Below are positions 1 to 8,334 of a stretch of DNA of 64,000 nucleotides, in pieces. Under the pieces are notes generated by a model. It ran no database searches. It saw nothing but the letters and a program-made list of their open reading frames with translations, and had not been told where the DNA came from. Origin of the DNA: CAVVAY01 sp963746465 (lineage in GTDB: Bacteria; Actinomycetota; Actinomycetes; JACCUZ01); assembly GCA_963746465.1 (NCBI GenBank), contig CAVVAY010000005.1, positions 868,001 through 932,000 on the forward strand. The letters run 5' to 3'. Position 1 is the stretch's first letter. The number at the start of each line of letters is the position of its first letter. A program made the position numbers and the translations under genes.

Positions 1-1
1 C

Positions 2-442
2 CTCGGTCTGCTGGTCGGCATCATGGTGCTGGTGGCGGTCTTCCTCACCTGGCGGGTCTTCGCCCTGCCGCGCCGCCGGCCGGTGCTCGCCGGGATGGGC
101 GTCGTCTCCGGGGTCGCCGGCACTGCTACCTCGATCGGCGGCCCGCCGCTGGCCCTGGTCTACACCGACGTGTCGGGTCCGCGGCTGCGCGCCACCATGG
201 CGGCCTACTTCGTCGGAGGTGGCCTGCTGTCCCTGGGCGGCCTGGCACTGTCCCACGAGCTGACCCGCCGGGAAGGGCTCTGGGCGTTGGGGCTCGCGCC
301 GTTCCTGGTGCTGGGGTTCGGGCTGGCCGGGCCGGTACGCCGGCACGTCGACGCCGGGCGGACCCGCAGTGCGGTTCTCGTGGTGTGCGCCTGCTCGGGG
401 CTGGCGCTGGTCCTGCGCAGCCTGATCGGGGTCGTGGCATGA
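2..442 (+). CDS. TSUP family (TauE/SafE-like) membrane permease, C-terminal part
   Basis: This reading frame is open at the left edge, so only the last 146 residues are seen. It is almost entirely hydrophobic, with about four membrane segments. Near residue 40 it has the Gly-rich stretch GTATSIGGPPLAL, which is typical of the second half of TSUP sulfite/organosulfonate exporters. The family moves small anions across the cytoplasmic membrane; the substrate here cannot be told. Its stop overlaps the next start by 4 bp (ATGA at 439-442), so the two genes are probably translationally coupled. Confidence 0.8.
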   Translation, partial: LGLLVGIMVLVAVFLTWRVFALPRRRPVLAGMGVVSGVAGTATSIGGPPLALVYTDVSGPRLRATMAAYFVGGGLLSLGGLALSHELTRREGLWALGLAPFLVLGFGLAGPVRRHVDAGRTRSAVLVVCACSGLALVLRSLIGVVA

Positions 443-810
443 GCCGCGTCGTCGTGCCGCCGGGCTGGCCGGAGGAGGTGCGACCTCCGGACACCCCGGA
501 CTGGGAACGCACCGCCACCGCGTGGCTGTTCGACCTGTGCCCGCCGGACTACCGCCGGCACGAGGTGCTGCGCCGGCACCCCGCCGTGCTGGCCCGGTTC
601 GCGGCCCACCACGTGCACGCGGGTGTGCAGGCGGCCCGGCACGGCCTGGCGACGGCTAGGGACGAGCTGCGCGACGTGGCCGACCCGGAGACCGTCGCGG
701 CCGCCGTCGTGGCCTTCGAGCGGGAGGGCGCCCACCTGGTCCGGACCGAGCGGGCCGTCGCGCTGGTCGAGGAGGCGTTGCGGGGGCGGCGGTTCCGTGC
801 CCGGCTGTAG
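439..810 (+). CDS. conserved hypothetical protein, 123 aa
   Basis: I do not recognise this family. The start is chosen at the ATG of an ATGA overlap with the permease; an upstream in-frame start at 385 would intrude far into that gene. The product is soluble, has no signal peptide or membrane segment, is rich in Arg, Ala and Glu, and its second half (from about residue 55) looks like two long helices. Position directly before dxs and coupling to the permease suggest one operon, but no function follows from that. Confidence 0.7.
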   Translation: MSRVVVPPGWPEEVRPPDTPDWERTATAWLFDLCPPDYRRHEVLRRHPAVLARFAAHHVHAGVQAARHGLATARDELRDVADPETVAAAVVAFEREGAHLVRTERAVALVEEALRGRRFRARL

Positions 811-818
811 GGCAGACG

Positions 819-824
819 TAGACT
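819..824 (+). promoter_or_regulatory. candidate -10 box for dxs
   Basis: TAGACT fits the actinobacterial TANNNT -10 pattern. It would give a leader of about 40 nt before the GTG at 872, with a GAGAGGAG ribosome site at about 855-862. No convincing -35 was seen. Confidence 0.4.
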
Positions 825-871
825 CGGGGCCCCGGACCGGACCCGCCGGACCAGCGAGAGGAGCGCCGCGC

Positions 872-2770
872 GTGGGCGTGCTGGACTCGATCCACGGACC
901 CCAGGACCTGCGGCGCCTCGACCGTCCGGCGCTGGACACGCTGGCCGCGGAGATCCGCGAGTTCCTCATCGCGTCGGTCTCGCGCACCGCCGGCCATCTC
1001 GGCTCGAACCTGGGAGCCGTCGAGCTCACTCTGGCGCTGCACCGGGTGTTCGACTCGCCGCGCGACCGGATCCTGTGGGACACCGGCCACCAGGCCTACG
1101 TGCACAAGATCGTGACCGGCCGCGCCGACCGGTTCGGCACCCTGCGGCAGAAGGACGGGCTGTCCGGCTACCCCAGCCGGGCCGAGTCCGAGCACGACGT
1201 CATCGAGAACTCCCACGCGTCGACCGCACTGTCCTACGCCGACGGCCTGGCCAAGGCGTTCCAGCTGCGCGGCGAGACCGACCGGCACGTCGTCGCGGTG
1301 GTCGGTGACGGGTCGCTGACCGGCGGCATGGCCTGGGAGGCGTTGAACAACATCGCCGCCGACCACACGCGTCCGCTGGTCATCCTGGTCAACGACAACG
1401 AGCGGTCCTACTCGCCCACCGTCGGGGGGCTGGCCCACCACCTCGCGACGTTGCGCACCACCCGTGGGTACGAGCGGTTCCTCGAGTGGGGCAAGCAGGT
1501 CCTGGGCCGTACGCCGGTGGTCGGCGCGCCGATCTACGAGGCCCTGCACGGCGTGAAGAAGGGACTCAAGGACGTCGTCGCACCGCAGGGCATGTTCGAG
1601 GACCTGGGGCTGAAGTACATCGGCCCGATCGACGGGCACGACGTCGACGAGGTCGAGCACGCCCTCCGTCGCGCGCGAGGGTTCGGCGGTCCGGTCCTGG
1701 TGCACTGCATCACCCGCAAGGGCCTGGGCTACAAGCACGCCGAGAACGACGTCGCCGACCACTTCCACGGCATCGGCGTCATCGACCCGGAGACCGGTCA
1801 GCCGCTGGCGGCCGCCGGCACCGCCTGGACCAAGGTCTTCTCCGACGAGATGGTGCAGATCGCGGCCGAGCGCCCGGACGTCGTCGGCATCACCGCCGCC
1901 ATGCTCATCCCCACCGGTCTGGACGCGTTCGCCGCGGCCTATCCCGACCGGGTCTTCGACGTCGGCATCGCCGAGCAGCACGCGACCACGTCGGCGGCCG
2001 GTCTCGCCCTCGGCGGCCTGCACCCGGTGGTCGCGGTCTACGCGACGTTCCTCAACCGGGCCTTCGACCAGGTGCTGATGGACGTCGCGCTGCACCGGTG
2101 CGGTGTCACCTTCTGCCTCGACCGGGCGGGCGTGACCGGTCCGGACGGTGCGAGCCACCACGGCATGTGGGACATGGCCTTCCTGCAGGTCGTGCCGGGA
2201 CTCCGGCTCGCGGCCCCGCGGGACGCGGTCACCCTGCGCGAGGAGCTGCGCGAGGCGATCGCCGTCGACGACGCCCCGACCGTCGTGCGCTACCCGACCG
2301 GTGCGGTGTGCGCCGACCTGCCGGCCCTGGAGCGGGTCGGCGGCGTGGACGTGATGCGCCGCGACGGCGACGACGTGCTGGTCGTTGCGGTCGGCTCGAT
2401 GGTCGAGACCTGCCTGGAGGTGGCCGAGCGGTGCGCCCAGCAGGGCATCGGGGTCACGGTGGTCGACCCGCGATGGGTCAAGCCGGTTCCCGACGAGATC
2501 GTCCGGATGGCCGCCCGCGTCCGGGCCGTCGTGGTCGTCGAGGACGGGCTGCGCGGGGGAGTGTCGGGTGCGGTCGCGCAGGCGATGCGCGACGCGCGGG
2601 TCACCACGCCGGTGCGCGACTTCGGCGTGCCGCTGCGGTTCCTGGACCACGCCAAGCGCGCCGAGGTGCTGGCCGAGATCGGCCTGACCGCGCAGGAGAT
2701 CGCCCGGGACATCGTGGAGACGGTGGCCGGCCAGGACACCGACGTGGAGCGGCACACCCTGGCCGAGTAG
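872..2770 (+). CDS. dxs: 1-deoxy-D-xylulose-5-phosphate synthase
   Basis: Catalyses the thiamine-diphosphate-dependent condensation of pyruvate and glyceraldehyde 3-phosphate, the first step of the MEP isoprenoid pathway, in the cytosol. At 632 aa it has the family's usual length. Visible marks are the His of DTGHQAYVHK near residue 71, the ThDP/Mg motif GDGSLTGG followed by the Asn pair of EALNN near residues 144-160, and the catalytic Glu in DVGIAEQHA near residue 370. A transketolase C-terminal domain closes the protein. The GTG start at 872 is chosen because VLDSIHGPQDLRRL matches the usual N-terminus and a GA-rich ribosome site precedes it; an in-frame start further upstream would overlap the previous gene. 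It seems to be transcribed on its own. Confidence 0.97.
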   Translation: MGVLDSIHGPQDLRRLDRPALDTLAAEIREFLIASVSRTAGHLGSNLGAVELTLALHRVFDSPRDRILWDTGHQAYVHKIVTGRADRFGTLRQKDGLSGYPSRAESEHDVIENSHASTALSYADGLAKAFQLRGETDRHVVAVVGDGSLTGGMAWEALNNIAADHTRPLVILVNDNERSYSPTVGGLAHHLATLRTTRGYERFLEWGKQVLGRTPVVGAPIYEALHGVKKGLKDVVAPQGMFEDLGLKYIGPIDGHDVDEVEHALRRARGFGGPVLVHCITRKGLGYKHAENDVADHFHGIGVIDPETGQPLAAAGTAWTKVFSDEMVQIAAERPDVVGITAAMLIPTGLDAFAAAYPDRVFDVGIAEQHATTSAAGLALGGLHPVVAVYATFLNRAFDQVLMDVALHRCGVTFCLDRAGVTGPDGASHHGMWDMAFLQVVPGLRLAAPRDAVTLREELREAIAVDDAPTVVRYPTGAVCADLPALERVGGVDVMRRDGDDVLVVAVGSMVETCLEVAERCAQQGIGVTVVDPRWVKPVPDEIVRMAARVRAVVVVEDGLRGGVSGAVAQAMRDARVTTPVRDFGVPLRFLDHAKRAEVLAEIGLTAQEIARDIVETVAGQDTDVERHTLAE

Positions 2771-2790
2771 GCGGTCTGCTCCGGCCCAGC

Positions 2791-4010
2791 TCAGGCGCAC
2801 GCCTCCGCGACGCCGGCCAGCAGCCGGTCGACGTCGTCCGCGTTCGTGTACGGCGCCAGCCCGGCCCGGACGGCGCCGCTGTCACCGAGGCCGATCCACC
2901 GGGAGGCCTCGAGCGCGTAGAAGCTGCCCGCCGGAGCGTTGACCCCGAGGGTGGCCAGCTTCGCGTAGACCTCGCCGGCCGGCCTCCCGTCGACCGAGAA
3001 CAACGCCGTCGGCGTGTGCCGCTGCGGGTCGGCGTGGACGGTCACCCGCTCCATCCCGCGCAGCCCGGCCGCCAGCCGGGTGAAGAGCACGTCCTCGTGC
3101 TCCTCGACGGCGGTCATCGAGGCGACCACCCGGGCCCGCCGCGACCCGGAGCCGGGCACCAGGTCGGCGATGAAGTCCACCGTCGCGGTGACGCCGGCCA
3201 GCAGCTCGTACGGCAGCGTCCCGAGCTCGAACCGCTCGGGCACGGCGTCGGTCGACGGCAGCAGCTTGTCCGGGCGGATCCGCGCGAGCAGCAGCGGGGT
3301 CGGCGGCCACGGCGCCCAGGTGCGGACCGAAGAACTTGTACGGCGAGCAGGCGAAGAAGTCGGCGCCGAGGGCCGCCACGTCGACCGGTGCGTGCGGCGT
3401 GAGGTGCACCCCGTCGACGTACACGCAGGGCGCCGGCGGCGTGCGCTGCGGCGGCGATTCCCGGCAGGTCCGGCCGGGTGCCGAGCAGGTTGGACGCCGC
3501 GGTGACCGCGACCAGCCGGGTCCGCCCGGTCACCAGAGCGGTCACCTCGGCGGGGTCGAGGTCGCCGGTCGTCCGGTCGAAGCCGGCCCATCGGACCGTC
3601 GCACCCGCCGCCTCGGCCGCCTGCACCCACGGCCGGATGTTGGCGTCGTGGTCCAGCCGGGTGACGACGACCTCGTCGCCGGGCCCCCAGTCCTTGGCCA
3701 GCGCGCGCGAGACGTCGTAGGTCAGCTGGGTCATCGAGCGGCCGAAGACGACCCCACCGGGATCGGCACCGAGCAGGTCGGCGACAGCGGCCCGTGCGCC
3801 GACAGTGAAGTCGTCGGCCCGACGCTCGGCCTCGGTGACCGTGCCCCGGTTGGACACCCCGGCAGTGAGCGCGGCACCGACCGCTTCGGCCACGCTGCTG
3901 GGTACCTGCGAGCCACCCGGGCCGTCGAAGTGGGCGACCCCGTGGTCGAGCGCGGGGAACGCCGCCCGGACCCGGGCGACGTCGAGCCTGGCGCCGTCAC
4001 TGTCCGCCAT
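2791..4010 (-). pseudogene. cysteine-desulfurase-like aminotransferase class V gene with two apparent +1 frameshifts
   Basis: Pieced together from three frames, the product is a PLP-dependent SufS/CsdA-like protein of about 405 aa. The N-terminal part carries FDGPGGSQVP and TRLDHDANIRPW; the middle part holds the PLP lysine region CSPYKFFGPHLG; the C-terminal part runs from RIRPDKLLP to the stop. The frame slips by one extra base near 3436-3446, between AAGAL and VYVDGVHL, and again at the GGGG run 3296-3299. Removing one base at each place restores a continuous family-like protein. The ATG at 4010 follows a -10-like TACGGT (reverse strand, 4017-4022) by 6 nt, so the mRNA may be leaderless. 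It may be a true pseudogene, but the next gene also has two +1 slips, so read errors are at least as likely. Confidence 0.75.
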
Positions 4011-4082
4011 CCCGCCACCGTAATGGTGCATCGCGCGCGCCCGAGAGGGCGTCGCGAGGCGTCGACGGGGCACCGTGCTCTC

Positions 4083-5092
4083 GTGCGACACCATCGCATC
4101 AGCCAGCCGGTCCTCGTCGTCCTGACCTGTCTCGTCGTGCTGGCGGGGTGCGGAGGGGCAGATGCCCCGCCGCGCCGCGGCGGCGGCGAGCACGTCAGCG
4201 ACGACCTCCGACGCCGCCCGGCCGGTGATCGACCAGGACTTCCCGGACCCCGACGTCCTCCAGGTGGGTGGCCGCTACTACGCCTACGCCACGCAGACCA
4301 CCAACGGCGCGCGCAACGTCCAGCTCGCCACCTCCTCCGACCTGCGGTCCTGGGAGGTGCAACCGGACGACGCGCTGCCGGAGCTGCCCCGCTGGGCCAC
4401 CAACGGCCGCACCTGGGCTCCGGACGTCTCCGCCGTCGGCCGACGGGTTCGTCATGTATCTCACGGCGCACAGCGTCGACCCGGACATGCAGTGCATCGG
4501 CGTCGCCAGGAGCGCGCACCCGGCGGGACCGTTCCGGCCGGTCGGCACCCGCCCGCTGGTCTGCCCGGCTGCCCAGGGCGGCGCCATCGACGCAGCGTCC
4601 TACGTCGAGCCGGACGGCTCGCGCTACCTGCTCTGGAAGAACGACGGGAACTGCTGCGGCAAGGACACCTGGCTGCACCTGCAGCCGCTGTCCCGCGACG
4701 GCCTGCGCACCACCGGGCCCGCCGTACGGCTGGTGATGCAGGACCAGGCCTGGGAGGGCGACCTGGTCGAGGCACCGACGCTGGTGCGACACGGGACGTC
4801 CTACGTCCTGTTCTACTCGGCCAACGACTACGGCGGCGACCGCTACGCCACCGGCTACGCCGTCGCCAGCCGGCTGCGGGGGCCGTACGTCAAGGGTGAC
4901 GAGCCGCTGATGACATCCGACAGCACCGGCGTGATCGGCCCCGGGGGTCAGGACGTCATGACGACGACCGCGGGGGAGTCGCGCATCGTGTTCCACGGCT
5001 GGGACCCCGCAGTGATCTACCGCGGGATGTACGTCGCGACCCTCCGCTGGCGCGGGAGCACACCGGTCGTCACGGTTCCCGGACGGCCCTAG
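4083..5092 (+). pseudogene. GH43-like glycosidase lipoprotein gene with two apparent +1 frameshifts
   Basis: Starts at GTG 4083 with a lipoprotein signal: basic start, hydrophobic core LVVLTCLVVLAGCGG with a lipobox Cys near residue 23. After a slip of one extra base between about 4165 and 4215 the frame continues as VIDQDFPDPDVLQVGGRYY, the first-blade signature of five-bladed beta-propeller glycosidases (families 43/62, retaining the presumed catalytic Asp in DPD). A second slip near 4425-4442 joins APDVSAV to ADGFVMYLTA, and the remainder reads to the stop at 5092 with EAPTLVRHG, where the Glu is the presumed acid. Restored length is about 335 aa. The role would be surface cleavage of arabinan- or xylan-type sugar; the substrate is not knowable here. 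Confidence 0.7.
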
Positions 5093-5102
5093 GCGGCGGG
5101 GC

Positions 5103-5942
5103 TCACCGGAACAGGACCGGCCGCAGGTGCGGTGAGTCCGCTGCCGAGTCGCGCAGCACGATCTCGGCCGGCCGCCCGCCGTCGACGGCGAGCGACACCT
5201 CGTCGAGGGTGAGCAGCACCGGCCGGCTGAAGCCACGGTCTTCCGGCTCGGTGGCGGCAGCGGCGGCGGCGGTGAAGGCCGGGTCGATCCGGCTGAGGTC
5301 GAGCCAGCCACGGCGGCGCATCGGCACAGCGGCAGCCCGCAGCCCGGTGCCGTCCTGGGCGCAGAGAGCCGCACGCAGCGACCGCGCGCCCAGCAGCGTC
5401 ACGACGTCGCAGTCGCCGATCGGGCGCAGCACCCCGGCCTCGCCGATCCGCTCGACCGCGACGGCGCCCATCCGCTCGAGGTAGTCCCGCGCGACCGGCC
5501 ACCAGGGAGCGGGGTCGACACCGGCGGCGTCCAGGGCACCCTGCGGGATCACGACGACCTCGTCCGGGTCCGGGCCGACACCCACGAACCCGAACCCGAG
5601 GTCCAGGGTGTCACCGAGCACCCGGTGGCGCACCCACTCGAGGCCGGGGTGCAGCGGGTGGTCGACGGGCAGTCCGACCGGGCGGGCCTGCAGCCGCAGG
5701 TGGTCAGGGTGCACGTCGGCCGCCACCCGCCGGCCGCGCAGCCAGGCGCGGACCCGGGCCCGGCCGAGGTCCTCCGTGGGGTCGGCGCCGGCCAGCGCCC
5801 GGCGCAGCTCGAGCCAGCTCACCTCGACCGGCGAGTCCCCGGTCAGGAGGACCCCGTCGTCCAGCGGGATGATGTCGACGTCGTCGAGGACCGACACCGC
5901 CAGGGCGAGGCGGCGCAGCTCGAGCGAGTCCGGGGCGCGCAT
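5103..5942 (-). CDS. conserved hypothetical protein, 279 aa
   Basis: I do not recognise this family. The ATG at 5942 is preferred because a -10-like TACGTT (reverse strand, 5949-5954) lies 6 nt upstream, a leaderless layout common in this window; a longer frame back to 5981 lacks any start support. The protein has no signal or membrane segment. It begins PDSLELRRLALAVSVLDDVDIIP and contains a Trp/His/Arg-rich middle (DHPLHPGLEWVRHRVLGD near residues 110-127). It ends only a few bases from the convergent GH43-like gene and lies downstream of soxR, separated from it by two hairpins. Confidence 0.75.
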   Translation of the reverse strand: MRAPDSLELRRLALAVSVLDDVDIIPLDDGVLLTGDSPVEVSWLELRRALAGADPTEDLGRARVRAWLRGRRVAADVHPDHLRLQARPVGLPVDHPLHPGLEWVRHRVLGDTLDLGFGFVGVGPDPDEVVVIPQGALDAAGVDPAPWWPVARDYLERMGAVAVERIGEAGVLRPIGDCDVVTLLGARSLRAALCAQDGTGLRAAAVPMRRRGWLDLSRIDPAFTAAAAAATEPEDRGFSRPVLLTLDEVSLAVDGGRPAEIVLRDSAADSPHLRPVLFR

Positions 5943-5976
5943 GCGTCGAACGTACCCAGCCAGGGCCCCCGCGCCA

Positions 5977-6015
5977 CTCACCCGGCTGGGTGAGTGCCGC
6001 TCACGCAGCGTGAGC
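5977..6015 (-). terminator. two adjacent perfect inverted repeats between soxR and the next gene
   Basis: CTCACCC-GGCT-GGGTGAG (5977-5994) is followed by GCTCACGC-A-GCGTGAGC (5999-6015). Both can fold as hairpins downstream of the soxR stop at 6039, so they probably end the soxR transcript; there is no T-run. Confidence 0.45.
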
Positions 6016-6038
6016 GCGACCTCGCGGTCACCTGACGA

Positions 6039-6506
6039 TCACCCGTCGGCGACCCGGCGACGCAGGGTGCGGGGGAGGAAGGCCGCCCCGGGTCCGTTGC
6101 CGGCGGCGCGGTCGGCCGGGTTGGAGATCGCGCACCGGCGCAGCGACAGGCACCCGCAGCCGATGCAGGAGTCGAGTCCGTCGCGCAGCGCCTCCAGGCC
6201 GGCGATCTGCTCGTCCAGGCGGGACCGCCAGGACCGGGAGAGCCGGGCCCAGTCGGTCTTGGTCGGGGTCCGCCCGTCGGGCAAGGTGGCCAGCGCCGCG
6301 GCGACCTCGTCGAGCGACAGGCCGATGTTGCGGGCGGCGCGGATGAAGGCCAGCCGCCGCAGGACGCTGCGCTGGTAGCGACGCTGACCGCCCGACGTTC
6401 GACGGGAGCCGATCAGGCCGACGCGCTCGTAGTAGCGCAGGGCGGACGGCGCGAACCCGCTGCGCTTCGCCACGACGCCCACCGTCAGCAAGTCGCTGGA
6501 CTCCAT
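6039..6506 (-). CDS. soxR: SoxR, redox-sensing MerR-family activator
   Basis: A 155-aa MerR-type regulator. Residues 8-75 form the winged helix-turn-helix (VGVVAKRSGFAPSALRYYERVG). A dimer helix follows, then the [2Fe-2S]-binding signature C-IG-C-G-C-LSLRR-C near residues 119-129, which identifies SoxR rather than other MerR proteins. Oxidation of the cluster switches on the target promoter. The ATG at 6506 has a good ribosome site (GGAGGAG, 6 nt away); longer versions do not. It is transcribed away from an SDR gene with a MerR-type operator in between. In actinobacteria SoxR usually answers to redox-active metabolites and not only to superoxide; that is family knowledge. Confidence 0.93.
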   Translation of the reverse strand: MESSDLLTVGVVAKRSGFAPSALRYYERVGLIGSRRTSGGQRRYQRSVLRRLAFIRAARNIGLSLDEVAAALATLPDGRTPTKTDWARLSRSWRSRLDEQIAGLEALRDGLDSCIGCGCLSLRRCAISNPADRAAGNGPGAAFLPRTLRRRVADG

Positions 6507-6524
6507 CACTCCTCCTGCCGGAGA

Positions 6525-6557
6525 CCTTGACTTGAAGTCAACTTCATGTTCAAGGAT
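6525..6557 (+). promoter_or_regulatory. SoxR operator and long-spacer promoter of the SDR operon
   Basis: A -35 TTGACT (6527-6532) and a -10-like AAGGAT (6552-6557) are 19 bp apart, the over-long spacing that MerR-family activators correct by twisting DNA. The spacer holds the inverted repeat TTGAAGT-CA-ACTTCAT (6532-6547), similar to known SoxR sites. It faces the gene at 6595. Confidence 0.7.
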
Positions 6558-6594
6558 GCCGGGATACCTCCGAGAGCACAAGGAGATCCACCTG

Positions 6595-7299
6595 ATGCCT
6601 GTTGCCCTGATCACCGGTGCATCCCGGGGCCTGGGTCGCGCCCTTGCCCACGACCTGGCGGCCGACGGCTGGTCACTGGTCCTGGATGCCCGCGGTCCCG
6701 AGGACCTGGCCTCGACGACGGCCGCGATGGCCGCCGACCGCACCCGGGCGCTGCCCGGTGACGTCACCGACCCGCGGCACCGCGAGGAGCTGGTGGCTGC
6801 CGCCTGGGACCTCGGCGGCCTCGACCTGCTCGTCAACAACGCCAGCCATCTCGGACCGAGCCCGCAACCACGGCTCGGCGACTATCCGACCTCCGAGCTG
6901 GCGCGGGTGTACGACGTCGACGTGATCGCGCCGCACGCACTGCTGCGCGAAGTGCTGCCCGCGCTGCGCCGGTCCGGCGCCGCCGTCGTGAACGTCAGCT
7001 CGGACGCCGCTGTCGAGGCCTACGAGGGCTGGGGCGGCTACGGCTCCGCCAAGTCCGCGCTCGACCACCTCTCGGCCGTGCTCGCCGCCGAGGAGCCGGA
7101 CCTCCGGGTCTACGCCTTCGACCCCGGGGACATGCGCACCGCCATGCACCAGGCCGCGTTCCCGGGCGAAGACATCTCGGACCGGCCGGAGCCCGGCACC
7201 GTCGCCGTCCCTGCCTTCCGGGCGCTGCTCGAGCGGCGTCCGCCGAGCGGTCGCTACCGCGCGATCGACCTGCTGCTGCCCGCGGCGGCCGGGCAGTGA
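6595..7299 (+). CDS. short-chain dehydrogenase/reductase (SDR), probable SoxR target
   Basis: Classical SDR of 234 aa: the cofactor motif TGASRGLGRAL lies at residues 8-18, LVNNASHLG near residue 80, a Ser in VNVSSDAA, and the catalytic pair as Y-GSAK (WGGYGSAKSALDHL) near residue 150. It should reduce or oxidise a small carbonyl or alcohol with NAD(P)H; the substrate is unknown. The ATG at 6595 has AAGGAG about 8 nt upstream. It lies under a SoxR-type promoter and overlaps the QueA-like gene by 4 bp (GTGA), so both are likely induced by redox-cycling compounds. Confidence 0.88.
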   Translation: MPVALITGASRGLGRALAHDLAADGWSLVLDARGPEDLASTTAAMAADRTRALPGDVTDPRHREELVAAAWDLGGLDLLVNNASHLGPSPQPRLGDYPTSELARVYDVDVIAPHALLREVLPALRRSGAAVVNVSSDAAVEAYEGWGGYGSAKSALDHLSAVLAAEEPDLRVYAFDPGDMRTAMHQAAFPGEDISDRPEPGTVAVPAFRALLERRPPSGRYRAIDLLLPAAAGQ

Positions 7300-8330
7300 C
7301 CGCGGACGCGCTGGCCGCACCCGGGCCGTTGCGCTCCGCCTCGGTCCCGCCCGAGGCGCGCGGGCTGGCCCGTGACGAGGTGCGGCTGCTGGTCGCCCGG
7401 CCCGGGGGCGTCGAGCATGCGCGGTTCTGGGACCTGGTGCGGCACCTGGAGCCCGGTGACCTGGTGGTCGTGAACACCTCGGCGACCCTGGCGGCCGCGG
7501 TGGACGGTCACCGGGGTCGTACGCCGGTGACCGTGCACCTGTCCACCGCGCTCCCGGACGGGACCTGGGCGGTCGAGCTGCGGCCCGGCCGGCGGGCCGA
7601 CGGGCCGGTCCGCGACGTCGAGCCGGGCGACACGGTCGACCTGCCGGGCGGCCGGCTGCACGTCGTCGAGCCGTACCCCGACCCGGCGGCCGCGGGCTCG
7701 CGGCTGTGGCGGGCCAGGGTCGTGGTGCCCGGGTCGGTGCCTGCCTACCTCGCCCGGCACGGCCGGCCGATCGTGTACGCGTACGTGGACGGCGACTGGC
7801 CGCTCTCGGACTACCAGACGGTGTTCGGCCGCGACCCGGGCAGCGCCGAGATGCCCAGCGCCGGGCGGCCGTTCACCGACGCGCGGGTGACCGACCTGGT
7901 CACCGCGGGGGTCGCGGTGGCGCCGGTGACGCTGCACACCGGCGTCTCCTCGCTCGAGCCGGGGGACCCGCCTCTACCGGAGCCGTTCCGGGTGCCGGAG
8001 CCGACCGCCCGTCTCGTCGAGCACACCCGCGTGCACGGGGGTCGAGTGGTCGCCGTCGGGACCACCGTGACCCGGGCGCTGGAGACGGCGGCCGGGGAGG
8101 ACGGCCGCGTGCATGCGGCGGAGGGCTGGACCGACCTGGTGCTGGGACCGCAGCGACCGGCCCGGGTCGTCACCGGCCTGGTCACCGGCTGGCACGAGCC
8201 GGGTGCCTCGCACCTGAGCCTGCTCGAGGCCGTGGCCGGTCCGGACCTGGTCCAGACCGCGTATGCAGAGGCCCGCGCAGCCGGCTACCTGTGGCACGAG
8301 CTCGGCGACAGTGCCCTGCTGCTGCCGTGA
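7296..8330 (+). CDS. QueA-like S-adenosylmethionine:tRNA ribosyltransferase-isomerase family protein
   Basis: 344 aa, close to the usual length of QueA (about 350). True QueA moves the ribosyl part of SAM onto 7-aminomethyl-deazaguanine in tRNA during queuosine synthesis. Family marks here are LEPGDLVVVNTSATL near residue 50, YQTVFGRDPGSAEMPSAGRPF near residues 170-190, TLHTGVSSLEPG near residue 210 in place of the usual LHVGxGTF, and VAVGTTVTRALE near residue 252. The TDIF-YPG and NFHLP stretches are changed (TDLVLGPQ, GWHEPGASHL), so this is a divergent branch and its substrate may differ. GTG at 7296 overlaps the SDR stop. No other queuosine gene is seen in the window. Confidence 0.8.
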   Translation: MTADALAAPGPLRSASVPPEARGLARDEVRLLVARPGGVEHARFWDLVRHLEPGDLVVVNTSATLAAAVDGHRGRTPVTVHLSTALPDGTWAVELRPGRRADGPVRDVEPGDTVDLPGGRLHVVEPYPDPAAAGSRLWRARVVVPGSVPAYLARHGRPIVYAYVDGDWPLSDYQTVFGRDPGSAEMPSAGRPFTDARVTDLVTAGVAVAPVTLHTGVSSLEPGDPPLPEPFRVPEPTARLVEHTRVHGGRVVAVGTTVTRALETAAGEDGRVHAAEGWTDLVLGPQRPARVVTGLVTGWHEPGASHLSLLEAVAGPDLVQTAYAEARAAGYLWHELGDSALLLP

Positions 8331-8334
8331 GTGC

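Noticed and set aside
656..2800. Very long open frame on the minus strand opposite dxs
   Set aside because: Rich in His, Gly, Arg and Asp with no motif; a GC-skew shadow of dxs.
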